64,000 bases of DNA from Saprospiraceae bacterium (GCA_020436935.1 JAGQWX010000002.1:124001-188000), one strand, 5' to 3'. Numbered from the stretch's first letter, positions 1-9,541 are shown. Notes: generated from the sequence alone by a model not told the origin. Numbers and translations are program-made.

Positions 1-361
1 TGTCCGCAAAAACTGATGCACCTGTGGTGGTTAGCCCGGAAACAGATTCAAAAACAGCATTCGCGGGATTGGCCAAAACCCCGGAAAACAAGTAAGGAAG
101 GGCCGAAAAAACTGACATAAATATCCAGGAAGTGGCCACAATGAGAATACCTTCTCGTTTCGTAAGGCTCTCCGGATTTTCATTGAATCTGAATTTCCAC
201 GAAAGAATCCCCACGATCATGGTAATGCAACCTGCATTGATGAGCGAAGGACCATCTCCCGATTGATAATACCACGAGACCGGCAGGCACAACAACATGG
301 AGAAGCCCAGAACGATCAATAAAACTCCGATGACATTGGATATGGGTTGCAGGTTGATCAT
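1..361 (-). CDS. trkH: TrkH-type potassium uptake channel subunit (N-terminal part only)
   Basis: Reading leftward from an ATG at 361-359, the frame stays open to the window edge (about 120 residues; the rest lies outside). It begins MINLQPISNVIGVLL, shows two hydrophobic helices, and reaches GLTTTGAS, which matches the first selectivity-filter loop of TrkH/KtrB potassium channels. TrkH is the membrane pore of a low-affinity K+ uptake system gated by TrkA. Its ATG overlaps the trkA stop as ATGA, so the two are translationally coupled and co-transcribed. The family assignment is strong. Completeness cannot be judged because the C-terminal pore repeats are outside the window. Confidence 0.9.
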   Translation of the reverse strand, partial: MINLQPISNVIGVLLIVLGFSMLLCLPVSWYYQSGDGPSLINAGCITMIVGILSWKFRFNENPESLTKREGILIVATSWIFMSVFSALPYLFSGVLANPANAVFESVSGLTTTGASVFAD

Positions 362-1698
362 CTGAAGAGGTCGTCTACTTTTTGTATGGAAGAAGAGACC
401 GCCAGAACAACAACTTTGTCATGCAACTGGAGTTGGAAATTACCATTGGGAACAATGCTTTCCGCCTCCCTGATCACTCCTGCGATGATGGCGTTTGCAG
501 GAAACTTGATATGTCTCAGTGGCTTTTGAGTCAGCATGCTTTCCTTTTGGATGACGTATTCTATGATTTCTGCATCAACTCCATGAAGACTGGTGATGGC
601 TTCGATCTTGCCTTTTCTTACAAATCGGAAGATATTGTTGGCCGCAATCAATTTCTTATTGATGATCGTGTCAATGCCTATCCGCTGGCTGATGTGTGTG
701 TAATCAGTATTGTCGACGAGAGCTATGGTTTTTGCAGCCCCTGCCTGCTCAGCCATAAGACATGCAATGATATTTGTTTCTGAATTGGGAGTGACTGCAA
801 TCACGGCATCCATCCTATCCAAACCTTCTTCCCTCAGCAATTCTATATTGGAGGGATCTCCTTCAATGATCAATGTGTCATGCAGAGATTCAATGAGGTT
901 TTTGCAAGTTTCTTTATTTTTATCTACCACCGTAAGATCGTAGATTTCTTCCAACAATTTTGCTGCTTCAAGACCTACACCCGTTCCACCTAGGATCATC
1001 ACTTTTTTTACGGCTTTTTTGGCGGAGCAAATGATTTTGAGCAAGTGTTCTCTGTCCTTGGCCAGAGTTATAAAATATACGTGGTCCTTCAACCTTAAAG
1101 TGGTACTGCTTCTGGGCAATATGGTTTCATGACCCCTTAAAATGGCAATAGGCCGGCTGTCCATTTGGGGATACATTTCATCCATCTCCCTGAGCGAACG
1201 ACCTATGAATGGAGAATTTTCTTCCAGTACAATGCCCAGTACTGACATTTTTCCTCCTTCAAACTCAAAGTTGTCGGTAACCTGGGTGAGCTTGAGCAGC
1301 CTTCTTATTTCAAATGCAGCCAGCTGTGTAGGATAGATAATCTTATCCACTCCCAAATTGGCAAAAATATGTTTTTGGTCTTTTTGGCTGTATTCTGCCT
1401 TACTCACTCTGGCAATGGTTTGTTTGGCACCCATCTTTTTCGCCAGGATGCAAGAAACAATGTTGACACTTTCGTGCGTAGTAGCAGCAATAAATAAATC
1501 TGTACCCTGGATATTGGCGTTTTCCAAAATGTTGATGGAAGACGAATCTCCTTTAACGGTAAGCACATCCAGGTGAGTTGCTGCATAATCCAGTACAGAC
1601 TCATTGTTGTCAATCAATACGATGTCATGTTGCTCTGAAGACAGCATTTTCGCGAGGTGAAAGCCAATATCGCCGGCACCGGCAAGAACTATTTTCAT
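358..1698 (-). CDS. trkA: Trk system potassium uptake regulatory protein TrkA
   Basis: 446 residues, the normal length for two-module TrkA. Residues 1-30 carry a Rossmann GAGDIG motif followed by an acidic nucleotide-ribose contact (LID). A second RCK module begins near residue 230 (ILGGTGVG...VVD). Each RCK-N domain is followed by an RCK-C segment, near residues 145-225 and 365-446. TrkA is the cytoplasmic NAD(H)/nucleotide-binding ring that gates TrkH. The gene follows smpB by 10 nt and overlaps trkH by 4 nt, giving an smpB-trkA-trkH transcription unit. ATG start at 1698. Confidence 0.95.
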   Translation of the reverse strand: MKIVLAGAGDIGFHLAKMLSSEQHDIVLIDNNESVLDYAATHLDVLTVKGDSSSINILENANIQGTDLFIAATTHESVNIVSCILAKKMGAKQTIARVSKAEYSQKDQKHIFANLGVDKIIYPTQLAAFEIRRLLKLTQVTDNFEFEGGKMSVLGIVLEENSPFIGRSLREMDEMYPQMDSRPIAILRGHETILPRSSTTLRLKDHVYFITLAKDREHLLKIICSAKKAVKKVMILGGTGVGLEAAKLLEEIYDLTVVDKNKETCKNLIESLHDTLIIEGDPSNIELLREEGLDRMDAVIAVTPNSETNIIACLMAEQAGAAKTIALVDNTDYTHISQRIGIDTIINKKLIAANNIFRFVRKGKIEAITSLHGVDAEIIEYVIQKESMLTQKPLRHIKFPANAIIAGVIREAESIVPNGNFQLQLHDKVVVLAVSSSIQKVDDLFR

Positions 1699-1708
1699 TT
1701 AGTGTCTT

Positions 1709-2164
1709 TTACTTATGAATTTTCCTGATGCGATCCAATTCTCTCTTGTTCTCTCTTTCTTTGATGGTCTCTCTTTTGTCAAACTCTTTCTTACCCTGGG
1801 CAACTGCAATAGTGACTTTAACAAAACCCCGGTCGCTAAAATACACTTTGTATGGTACAACCGTCATGCCTTTTTCAGCAATTCTTCGTTCTATTTTTCG
1901 GAGCTCCGGTTTTCGGAGGAGCAAAATTCTGTCCCTTCTGTTTTCGTGATTGAACATATTGCCTTCCTTGTAATCTCCGATGTACATGCTTTTCAGAATG
2001 AGGAATTTTCCATCTCTGAGACAGTAAGCATCGGACAGGTTGGCATTGCCTTGCCGAAGTGCTTTTACCTCCGTACCTGTCAATGCTATACCCGCTTCAA
2101 ATTCCTGGACGAAGTGATATTCAAACTTTGCTTTTCTGTTGATGATCTCCTTTGGAGCGCTCAT
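1709..2164 (-). CDS. smpB: SsrA (tmRNA)-binding protein SmpB
   Basis: 151 residues, the standard SmpB length. Family hallmarks are visible: IINRKAKFEYHF near the N-terminus, GIALTGTEVKALRQG, then the LLL/KRE-rich basic tail ending KRELDRIRKIHK, which is disordered and enters the mRNA channel. SmpB escorts tmRNA to stalled ribosomes for trans-translation. The tmRNA gene itself is not in the window. It is the first gene of the leftward unit and has a -7 promoter box about 30 nt upstream. Confidence 0.97.
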   Translation of the reverse strand: MSAPKEIINRKAKFEYHFVQEFEAGIALTGTEVKALRQGNANLSDAYCLRDGKFLILKSMYIGDYKEGNMFNHENRRDRILLLRKPELRKIERRIAEKGMTVVPYKVYFSDRGFVKVTIAVAQGKKEFDKRETIKERENKRELDRIRKIHK

Positions 2165-2192
2165 GTTTTGCCTTTAGTTTTTGGAAAGACGA

Positions 2193-2200
2193 CAAAATTA
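2193..2200 (-). promoter_or_regulatory. Bacteroidota -7 box for smpB-trkA-trkH
   Basis: On the minus strand the sequence is TAATTTTG, a perfect match to the Bacteroidota -7 consensus TAnnTTTG. Transcription would start roughly 20 nt before the smpB ATG at 2164. No clear TTTG -33 element is visible at the usual distance. Confidence 0.55.
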
Positions 2201-2421
2201 CTGCTTTAGGCATTGTACTGCTTATAAAAGCAGGATTAATTTTGATTAGTCCTCAGAAGACCCAAATTGGTCCTCAAAATGGTTTTAGTTTGATATGATA
2301 AAAGGTAATTCGGCAAAAGAGTTCATTTGGGAATAAATATGGGTGGAAATTATGATGTATAAGGCAATGAAATTTATAGAATGATAGGTGAATAAAAGAG
2401 TGTTTTTAAGATGTGACCATC

Positions 2422-2464
2422 TATATTAATCGGAGTGTGGATTTTCCATACTCCGATTAGTATA
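2422..2464. repeat. 43-bp hairpin palindrome, possible terminator and short palindromic element
   Basis: Two 20-bp arms (2422-2441 and 2445-2464) pair at 18 of 20 positions around a TTT loop; both exceptions are G-T wobbles. It lies about 55 nt past the stop of the PQQ dehydrogenase gene and could end that operon, but no U-run follows on the minus strand. The right arm matches the terminal repeat of the 225-bp element at 21843-22067 at 17 of 20 positions, so it may be a collapsed member of that family. The rest of 2165-2519 contains no gene that I can see. Confidence 0.7.
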
Positions 2465-2519
2465 CAATCATACTCCCAAACCTCATCCCACAAGTTTTAA
2501 GATCAGCTATGCATAGGAT

Positions 2520-4664
2520 TTAATTCAAGGCAAAAGTCATAATCGATCCCGCCGGGTTTTCAGGAGTTCCTCCTACAGATAATGCTATATATTGTTTGCC
2601 ACCTGCGATATAAGAACATACGTTGGCATTATTTACACCAGGTAAAACAATTTCTTTCAATAACTTACCCGTCATTTTATCAAATGCCCACAGTTTTTTA
2701 TCTGCGGCACCACTAATAAAAACCAAACCACCGGCGGTCACCATGGGACCTGATCTTGCCAATAGGCCAGTATTGGCCTCACCTTCCTTCCATAATTTTT
2801 CATCATTTCCGACCGGGATTTGCCATTCGTACTCACCAGTAGATAAGTTTAATGCACTCAGGGTGTTCCAGGGAGCTTTGAATGCAGGGTTTCCATTTGG
2901 GTCAGACCATGTGGTATATGGGGTGATATTAGCATACCTTATTCCAGATTCTTTTATTTTATCCTGGTCCAGTAATAATGTTCCCGCGTTTTTTTCCTCA
3001 TACAAAAACGCCATTATTGCTCTTTCTTCATCATCAGTAATAACACCTTTAAATCCCGGCATTTGACCACCACCTCGTCTAATTTTTTCAACAATTTCGG
3101 GTTTTGGTTTGGTATCCTTTAAATTGTCAATTGCAGGGAAGGAAGGTGGAATTCCTTTTCTGTCTGCTCCATGACATGCTCCACAATATTGCATATACAC
3201 GCTTCTACCTTTTTCATAAACTGTATTGTTCAAGCTGGCAAAATGTTTGTCTGCATCTACCATGGTTTGTATTTCTGGAAGGTTATTACCTCTGATGTAC
3301 ATAAAACCTGTTTCAGGATCAAAGGCTGCTCCACCCCAATTGGCTCCTCCCCTTGTGGCAGGAATTGCAATGGTGCCTTTCAAATCCGGTGGAGTAAACA
3401 AACCTTCATATCTCACTGATCTGAATTTTTCAACAATGGCCTTATGGCCTTCCGGAGAATAATTCGTAAGATCATCTTCTGTTATCGATTGTTTCACAAA
3501 TGCTTTCGGAAGAATCGGGAAGGGTTGTGTCGGCCAGGCTTCTTCTCCCGGGATATTGGATTTTGGTACAGGTTTCTCTTCGATTGGAAATATAGGTTTT
3601 CCGGAATCTCTATCAAGCACATAAACGAAACCCTGCTTAGAAACCTGTGCAACAGCGTCCCAAACTTTTCCATTATATTGGAAACTTACAAGATTAGGAG
3701 GTGCCGGTAAATCATAATCCCAAAGATCGTGGTGTACGGTCTGAAAATGCCACTTATATTTTCCTGTTGCAGCATCCAGCGCAAGGACGCAGTTCCCATA
3801 CAAATTCATACCAAGTCTGTCAGCTCCATAAAAATCATAAGATGGAGATCCTAAGGCTAAGTAAACAGTCCCTCTTTCCTGATCAATACTCATACCAGCC
3901 CAACAGTTTACTCCACCTGCGTATTTATATGCGTCTGGTGGCCATGACTCATATCCTGGCTCTCCCGGGTGCGGAATGGTATGAAAAGTCCAAACCAATG
4001 CACCAGTTTTGCAATCATATGCCCGGATATAACCCGGAGGAGCGCCATATGAATCAGGAAGTCTGGAACCTATGATTATAAGGTCTTTAAAAATTCTTCC
4101 CGGTGTTGTCAATGTAACTGAAATCTTTTCAGGATCATCTCTCACGCCAATGTTCATATAGACTTTTCCGTTTTCACCAAAAGAGCTGATAAGTTGACCG
4201 GTTTTTGCGTCTAGAGCTATCAAATAATTGCCTGCTGAATAAAAAATCCTTTCATCGCTGTCCTTCTTCCAGTAAGTAACACCTCTGCTGGCAGCACTGG
4301 GTTCACCTTCTCCCAGAGCTTTATATGACCATTTCAAGCTTCCTGTCACAGCATCCAGTGCATAAACAGTTTGTTTACCTGAGTTGACATACATGGTGCC
4401 GTTTATGATGATGGGGTTGGTTTGACTAGATACTGGCTGTTCACCCTTGGGCAGATCATCCATTTGAAAAGTCCACACATTGTCAAGGTTTTCAACATTT
4501 GTCATATTGATTTGATCAAAGGCAGAATAACTGCTGCTTTTGTCATCAGCTTTATAGGATGACCATCCACTTTCTTCAATTTTAGAACATCCCGTCATAA
4601 AATAGAAGATACTACAAATAATTCCCAACCTTTTTGTGTGACCAAGTTTTATGGATTGTAACAT
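2520..4664 (-). CDS. Lipoprotein PQQ-dependent dehydrogenase with internal cytochrome c domain
   Basis: 714 residues. A lipobox (FMTGC, Cys26) predicts a membrane-anchored lipoprotein. Beta-propeller PQQ-dehydrogenase blades with recurring ALDAxTG motifs run through residues 45-450, with family-typical segments HHDLWDYDLPAPP near 311-323 and GGANWGGAAFDP near 439-450. A c-type heme site CGACH (about 494-498) with a later methionine ligand (GGGQMPG) is followed by a return to propeller sequence (LSALNLSTGEYEW to the C-terminus). The cytochrome is therefore inserted within the propeller fold. Expected role: periplasm-facing oxidation of an alcohol or sugar with electrons passed to heme. PQQ synthesis genes are not in the window. 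Last gene of a five-gene operon, 22 nt after the hydrolase gene. Substrate unknown. Confidence 0.88.
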   Translation of the reverse strand: MLQSIKLGHTKRLGIICSIFYFMTGCSKIEESGWSSYKADDKSSSYSAFDQINMTNVENLDNVWTFQMDDLPKGEQPVSSQTNPIIINGTMYVNSGKQTVYALDAVTGSLKWSYKALGEGEPSAASRGVTYWKKDSDERIFYSAGNYLIALDAKTGQLISSFGENGKVYMNIGVRDDPEKISVTLTTPGRIFKDLIIIGSRLPDSYGAPPGYIRAYDCKTGALVWTFHTIPHPGEPGYESWPPDAYKYAGGVNCWAGMSIDQERGTVYLALGSPSYDFYGADRLGMNLYGNCVLALDAATGKYKWHFQTVHHDLWDYDLPAPPNLVSFQYNGKVWDAVAQVSKQGFVYVLDRDSGKPIFPIEEKPVPKSNIPGEEAWPTQPFPILPKAFVKQSITEDDLTNYSPEGHKAIVEKFRSVRYEGLFTPPDLKGTIAIPATRGGANWGGAAFDPETGFMYIRGNNLPEIQTMVDADKHFASLNNTVYEKGRSVYMQYCGACHGADRKGIPPSFPAIDNLKDTKPKPEIVEKIRRGGGQMPGFKGVITDDEERAIMAFLYEEKNAGTLLLDQDKIKESGIRYANITPYTTWSDPNGNPAFKAPWNTLSALNLSTGEYEWQIPVGNDEKLWKEGEANTGLLARSGPMVTAGGLVFISGAADKKLWAFDKMTGKLLKEIVLPGVNNANVCSYIAGGKQYIALSVGGTPENPAGSIMTFALN

Positions 4665-4686
4665 GATTAATTCTTTTAACTGGTTT

Positions 4687-5757
4687 TTATTTATTTAAGC
4701 CTTTTTCATTGAGCCACTTTTCGAGCAACTTGGCAATTTCTAGATTATTAAGATCAGAGAAAGGAAAGTGGGTGTTCCCCTTTATACCGATTTCAGGTAA
4801 ATGTATCAAGGTGACATCACCACCATATTTATTGACTTTATCCTGCCATAGTTTTGCCATTTCCATTCGCGCACGCCAACCATCCTGGCCAGGATTATCG
4901 TTGGGTGTTTTAGGAATAAAATCTCCATAATAAATCACTATTGGAATTTTGGTAAGCTTCATGAAATCTGATTTAGATACAGAAACTGCAGCAACCGGAC
5001 CCGCTGAACTTTGAATAGCTGAAGGCACTTCTCCTTCAGGGAACGGAAAGCCACTGCCAGGCTCATAGGATGCAATAGCCTTCACTTTATCGTTTTTGAC
5101 AGCAGTTGCCCATCCAAATCCTCCGGAATGAGAATGTGTGACCAATATGCCATCACCAATCTTATCAAAAAGAGAAGAAGTTGCACTGACGATTACCTCG
5201 GTATCAAATCCACCTATATTTGGAGTCATTTGTCTAAAATACTGATTCAATGCTTCTTCACTATTGGCGAACTGAACGCCTGGAAACAAGTCAAACCCAA
5301 CGCCAACTCTAAATGTACCGAACCAAAATTGTTCATCAGGTATAGGTTCAATATGGGCAGTTACTGTACTTCTACCTGCGTTCCCTCTTCTTGGTTGATC
5401 GATAAGGTATACGCTATATCCTTTTTTTAGGAATATATTATTGAAGCCTTCTCTTCCATCGGGCGTTGTCATCCAGGTTTTTGAAAATTGCCCAATTCCA
5501 TGCCAGAACACCATGGGTAAGGTCCTTGTCTTGTTAGGTATTTGGTAAGTGATATAGGCATGGTCCCCATGGAATGTTTGTCCTTCTGGTCCTCTCACAA
5601 TTGGATCAAATGTTCCTGGATTTTTGATCACGGTACCACCTACAGCAAAACTACCTTGTTCCTTTAAAACAATAAGTCCTGTTTTATTGATCTTGCATGA
5701 TGAAACTATAAAACATAGGAAAAGCAATAGCGTATATATAATTGATTTCATATCCAT
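4687..5757 (-). CDS. Lipoprotein alpha/beta hydrolase (esterase/lipase-like)
   Basis: 356 residues from the ATG at 5757, which shares one base with the stop of the preceding gene (TGATG). A TTG three bases upstream would also keep the frame but is less likely. Signal peptide with lipobox IVSSC (Cys21). Alpha/beta-hydrolase features: oxyanion segment FWHGIG near 85-89, nucleophile elbow HSHSGG with Ser211 (first Gly of GxSxG replaced by Ser), and a late His in NTHFPFSD. Probably a secreted ester-bond hydrolase tethered to a membrane. It sits between the aldo/keto reductase and the PQQ dehydrogenase in the operon, so a role in releasing or trimming the same substrate is inferred. Confidence 0.8.
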   Translation of the reverse strand: MDMKSIIYTLLLFLCFIVSSCKINKTGLIVLKEQGSFAVGGTVIKNPGTFDPIVRGPEGQTFHGDHAYITYQIPNKTRTLPMVFWHGIGQFSKTWMTTPDGREGFNNIFLKKGYSVYLIDQPRRGNAGRSTVTAHIEPIPDEQFWFGTFRVGVGFDLFPGVQFANSEEALNQYFRQMTPNIGGFDTEVIVSATSSLFDKIGDGILVTHSHSGGFGWATAVKNDKVKAIASYEPGSGFPFPEGEVPSAIQSSAGPVAAVSVSKSDFMKLTKIPIVIYYGDFIPKTPNDNPGQDGWRARMEMAKLWQDKVNKYGGDVTLIHLPEIGIKGNTHFPFSDLNNLEIAKLLEKWLNEKGLNK

Positions 5758-6635
5758 CAATCAATTTTGTCGTTGAGTGTTCTTTCCCCCAACCATTTAA
5801 CCATATTTGGGTCCCTATGATCAAAAAAAGAACTGGATTTAGTATCAAGATTGCCAATCGCTTCCATTTCTTCATCATTCAATACAAAATCGAGGCAATT
5901 TAAATTTTCAGTCATTCTATCTTTGCGCACCGACTTAGGGATAACTACAATCTCCCGTTGGGTGAGCCAGCGCAAGATGACCTGGGCAATTGTCTTTTGA
6001 TGCTTTGCAGCTATTTTGGATAAAACGACATTGCTGAAAATATCATTCTTACCTTCCGCAAATGGTGCCCAAGATTCCAGTTGTACACCTAGACTCGTCA
6101 GAAAGGACTGATTGCTGACTTGTTGTTGGAATGGATGGGTTTCTACTTGATTCACAGCAGGAGCTATTTCACTGTTGACTATTAGATCCATCAAGCGGTC
6201 TGGATGAAAATTGCTAACCCCGATGGCACGAATCCTTCCTTCATTGTAGAGCTTTTCCATTGCTCTCCACTCTCCATAAACATCTCCATAAGGTTGGTGA
6301 ATCAGGTAAAGGTCAAGATAATCCAGTTGAAGTTTCTTCATCGACGCTTCAAATGCCTTTAAAGTGTCATCAAAACCATTTTTTTGAATCCACAATTTGG
6401 TGGTGATGAACAAATCTTTTCTATCTATACCACTTTTTTTGATGGCTTTTCCAACATATTCCTCATTTTGATATGAAGCAGCGGTGTCAATCATCCTATA
6501 ACCTGTTTCCAGGGCGTCCACGACTACTGATTCACATTGGTTTCCGTCAGGGATCTGGAAGACCCCAAAACCAATGATGGGCATTTCTACTCCGTTATTC
6601 AAAACTACCGTCTTAACTTGATCTGTCGTTATCAT
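5757..6635 (-). CDS. Aldo/keto reductase (AKR superfamily)
   Basis: 292 residues, typical for the family. The catalytic tetrad is visible: Asp50 (MIDTAASY), Tyr55, Lys80 (ITTKLW) and His113 (YLIHQP). The NADPH-binding region follows (IPKSVRKDRM near the C-terminus). It would reduce a carbonyl or oxidise an alcohol with NADP(H) in the cytoplasm, since no signal peptide is present. Sequence style is closest to the 2,5-diketo-gluconate reductase group. It overlaps the esterase gene upstream by 4 nt (ATGA) and the hydrolase downstream by 1 nt, so it is firmly part of the operon. Confidence 0.92.
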   Translation of the reverse strand: MITTDQVKTVVLNNGVEMPIIGFGVFQIPDGNQCESVVVDALETGYRMIDTAASYQNEEYVGKAIKKSGIDRKDLFITTKLWIQKNGFDDTLKAFEASMKKLQLDYLDLYLIHQPYGDVYGEWRAMEKLYNEGRIRAIGVSNFHPDRLMDLIVNSEIAPAVNQVETHPFQQQVSNQSFLTSLGVQLESWAPFAEGKNDIFSNVVLSKIAAKHQKTIAQVILRWLTQREIVVIPKSVRKDRMTENLNCLDFVLNDEEMEAIGNLDTKSSSFFDHRDPNMVKWLGERTLNDKID

Positions 6636-8287
6636 ATACCTCGTGATTGAATATTACCTCTATTTGCTTTAAATGCTTTCTCTACAACATCCATTCTGGC
6701 TCTTCGGGGATCAGGTTTACTGACGATATTTCCATCCAAATCAATGTCGAGTATTTCCTGTTTTTGATCATCGTATTTTGGCCACTTAGCCAATCCCTCA
6801 CTGTTTGGATCACCGGTTCTAGCAAAATTAGTCCAATAAGTACTTAATGCCTCCGCTAATTCTTTTTCTGATGCCGTAGGCTCTGTCTGGGCTCCCCAAC
6901 GAGCGTTTAATGTATTGAAAACAAATGACACTTCAGAGCCGTGCCCCGCGCCGTACGGGGATCGTTGTCTGCCAGCTTCTGGAACATAACCAAACTGATA
7001 AACATATACCGGGGCATTTTTGTCAAGAAATGCTTTGGCAGTCATCCTTGCTGGTTCTCCCCAAACCCAGTCAGTGTTAAACTTGATGAGGACTTCATTG
7101 AATTCTTTGTTTCCTTCCGGATCGTAAGCTGCTCTTGCTTCATTTTGCAGTTCTCCAAATGAAGCAAAAAGTGCATCTTTGGTTTGGGCAGTGCTGACAA
7201 ATGCCCCACCAACTTCAGCGCTGCAATTGCCAATCATCAATGGCATTTTAGGTTGCCGACCGGCCATATATGCAGATTCCGCTGACTCAACCACCAATTT
7301 TCCATCAAGGATTGGACCGGAATATATGCGTGGACCTCCCTGGCCGTCCGTTTCCTGACCACCATCCACAATTTCTTTCACACTCAAAGCTCTCAACTTC
7401 GCCAAAGCTATTGCATCTGTTCCTTCAATGCCATGTTTTTTGGCAAAATTCAACCCAATCGTTTCCGCAGAAATTGTGTAAAAGACATCAGCATTTTCCT
7501 TGCTTATGGGCCTTCCGGTCAACACCCCATCACGACCACCACCTGATTCGCTGATCAATTTATGAAATAAACCATTTGCAGTCGGGATAGTCAACAAAGA
7601 ATGGACGGAAACTCCACCTGCTGAAAAACCGAAGATGGTTACATTGTTGGGGTCCCCACCAAATGCAGATATATTTTTCTGTATCCATTGTAATGCAGCA
7701 ATTTGATCCATATAGCCATAATTGCCTTTTGCTTCATTGTTTTTTTCTGCACTTAGTGCCGGATGTGCAAAAAATCCAAGTCGCCCAAGCCGATAATTGA
7801 TGTTCACTAAAATGACACCTTTTTTATTCAAGGCATTACCGTAATTCTGCGGACTTGAACCACTTCCACCAGTAAAACCACCACCGTGTATCCAAACCAT
7901 AACAGGAAGTTTGGCATTCGCTGGACTATTCAAAGGTTTCCAGACATTGAGGTATAAACAGTCTTCTGAAGAACCTTCTGCAATTTCTCCCGGTTGTGTT
8001 CCCCAGCCACCTTGAGCGCAATTGGGGCCAAACTTACTGGCATCCAACTCACCAGACCAAGGTTGTACAGGCTGTGGTGCTCTCCAGCGCAAGGCTCCAA
8101 CGGGAGGTGTTGCAAATGGAATTCCTTTGAAAACTGCTGATTCTCCCTCCGGCACACCTCTAATGTTACCCAATTCCGTTTTAACCAGTGTCGGATCAGT
8201 CTGAGCTTGATTTTGGGATAAAGCATCACTGTTCTTTTGTGCGCAATTGAGGAAAAAGACCAAAATGCTGATGGGCAATAATTTCAT
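6632..8287 (-). CDS. Lipoprotein carboxylesterase, type B family
   Basis: 551 residues, the usual size for type B carboxylesterases. Lipobox FFLNC (Cys15). Oxyanion hole WIHGGGF near 132-138. Nucleophile elbow GFSAG with Ser222. Probable acid Glu358 (NCSAEVGG) and catalytic His449 (GAGHGSE). The conserved SEDCLYLNVW segment near 107-116 is present. Likely hydrolyses carboxylic esters at the cell surface or in the periplasm. It follows the CMD-cupin gene by 52 nt and overlaps the aldo/keto reductase gene. Together with the second hydrolase the operon encodes two independent exported esterases. Confidence 0.92.
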   Translation of the reverse strand: MKLLPISILVFFLNCAQKNSDALSQNQAQTDPTLVKTELGNIRGVPEGESAVFKGIPFATPPVGALRWRAPQPVQPWSGELDASKFGPNCAQGGWGTQPGEIAEGSSEDCLYLNVWKPLNSPANAKLPVMVWIHGGGFTGGSGSSPQNYGNALNKKGVILVNINYRLGRLGFFAHPALSAEKNNEAKGNYGYMDQIAALQWIQKNISAFGGDPNNVTIFGFSAGGVSVHSLLTIPTANGLFHKLISESGGGRDGVLTGRPISKENADVFYTISAETIGLNFAKKHGIEGTDAIALAKLRALSVKEIVDGGQETDGQGGPRIYSGPILDGKLVVESAESAYMAGRQPKMPLMIGNCSAEVGGAFVSTAQTKDALFASFGELQNEARAAYDPEGNKEFNEVLIKFNTDWVWGEPARMTAKAFLDKNAPVYVYQFGYVPEAGRQRSPYGAGHGSEVSFVFNTLNARWGAQTEPTASEKELAEALSTYWTNFARTGDPNSEGLAKWPKYDDQKQEILDIDLDGNIVSKPDPRRARMDVVEKAFKANRGNIQSRGI

Positions 8288-8339
8288 GTTTAATTTCTTG
8301 TTTATGGATGTTTATAATGGGTAGTAAGATTTGGTTTAT

Positions 8340-9506
8340 CTATTTATTGTACTCTTCTTCAGTGACACTATCTGACCATGTCACATTATCATCAACAAAG
8401 TTTGGACTTATGGCCAGATGAGTCATGATTTCTCCCGGAGCTGCACCATGCCAGTGCAAAGTGCCTGGTGGACATTCTATGATTTGCCCCTTGGACAATA
8501 ATTGTTTTGATTTGCCTTTTTCCTGATAATAAGCAATACCCTCAGTGATGACCAAAATTTGGCCTGATGCGTGTTTATGCCAGTTGGTCCTTACTGTTGA
8601 TGGAAATGTGACCGTTGCCATTGACAGATTGAAAATGCTGTCTGGTGCAATGATTTGATTTACCCAAACCGGCCCGCTAAAGTTTTTACTGGATACTTTT
8701 TGCCCTTTAGCATAAAAGTTTGATAAAGCAATGTCAATCTTGTCTTTTTCAATTCCACCTGGTGCATTAGGGGTTAAAGCAATGATGGAGCTTAGGGTTT
8801 TTTGAGCAATTTCGCCATATTGAAAGCCCACATTTTTATAGACAAGGTTAATTAAATGCATTAACTGGTCAGTGGTTACTCCATTATACATGGCAACATT
8901 CATGTGAGAACGTAATTGTTTTTGTGTTCCTTTCATACTTGCCAAAGCAGCTACAGTAATCAATTCACGTGTCTTGAAATCCAGAACATCTCTACCAAAA
9001 ATATCAGCGAAAAGATGCTCTTTTAAGAATTTGTCAATTGCAGGAGCGAAATCGTTGATGGCAGAGTTGTATGATCTGCCTATCAATTTAGTAAGATTAT
9101 CTTCCCCGAACTTATATTTTGATTCATAATTTGGGTAGGGGCTTGCTTCCTTACCCGGCTTATCCTCAATTCCTCTTTTGGTTCGTTCAGACAAAACTTC
9201 CATTAAAGTTTCTAAACCATTCAGGCTTCTGGGGAATCCTGTATACGCTGAAAGATGGATAAAAATCTCCTTAACTTCGTTGATGCTGAGGCCTTCGTCA
9301 AGTCCATTATTTATATGCAATGCCAATCGGTCAAGATCTTCATTCACTGAAGCTGCGGCGATATTAACTATTTTTATTTCCTCCTGATTTAAAGAATCAA
9401 TCTCGAACACCCTGTCGGCTGTTAATTCATTGGAAGCACACAAAAATAGACAAGGTATTGCCCATGTTTTTACCTGGCGACAAATATTACCCTTTATACT
9501 CCACAT
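8340..9506 (-). CDS. Double carboxymuconolactone-decarboxylase-like protein fused to a cupin
   Basis: 388 residues from the ATG at 9506; a TTG at 9512 in the same frame is a weaker start. Two CMD/AhpD-like helical domains lie near 45-115 and 160-240, followed by a cupin barrel near 285-375 with metal-ligand motifs (NWHKHASGQ and LHWHGA). The second CMD domain lacks the redox Cys seen in AhpD enzymes (LRSHMNVA), so thiol peroxidase activity is unlikely. The N-terminus (basic, then AIPCLFLCAS) may be a signal peptide but is weak. First gene of the esterase/PQQ operon and divergent from the AraC gene. The exact reaction is unknown. Confidence 0.82.
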   Translation of the reverse strand: MWSIKGNICRQVKTWAIPCLFLCASNELTADRVFEIDSLNQEEIKIVNIAAASVNEDLDRLALHINNGLDEGLSINEVKEIFIHLSAYTGFPRSLNGLETLMEVLSERTKRGIEDKPGKEASPYPNYESKYKFGEDNLTKLIGRSYNSAINDFAPAIDKFLKEHLFADIFGRDVLDFKTRELITVAALASMKGTQKQLRSHMNVAMYNGVTTDQLMHLINLVYKNVGFQYGEIAQKTLSSIIALTPNAPGGIEKDKIDIALSNFYAKGQKVSSKNFSGPVWVNQIIAPDSIFNLSMATVTFPSTVRTNWHKHASGQILVITEGIAYYQEKGKSKQLLSKGQIIECPPGTLHWHGAAPGEIMTHLAISPNFVDDNVTWSDSVTEEEYNK

Positions 9507-9541
9507 ATTCAACGATTTAGCTTGTGCAATTTATTTAGAGA

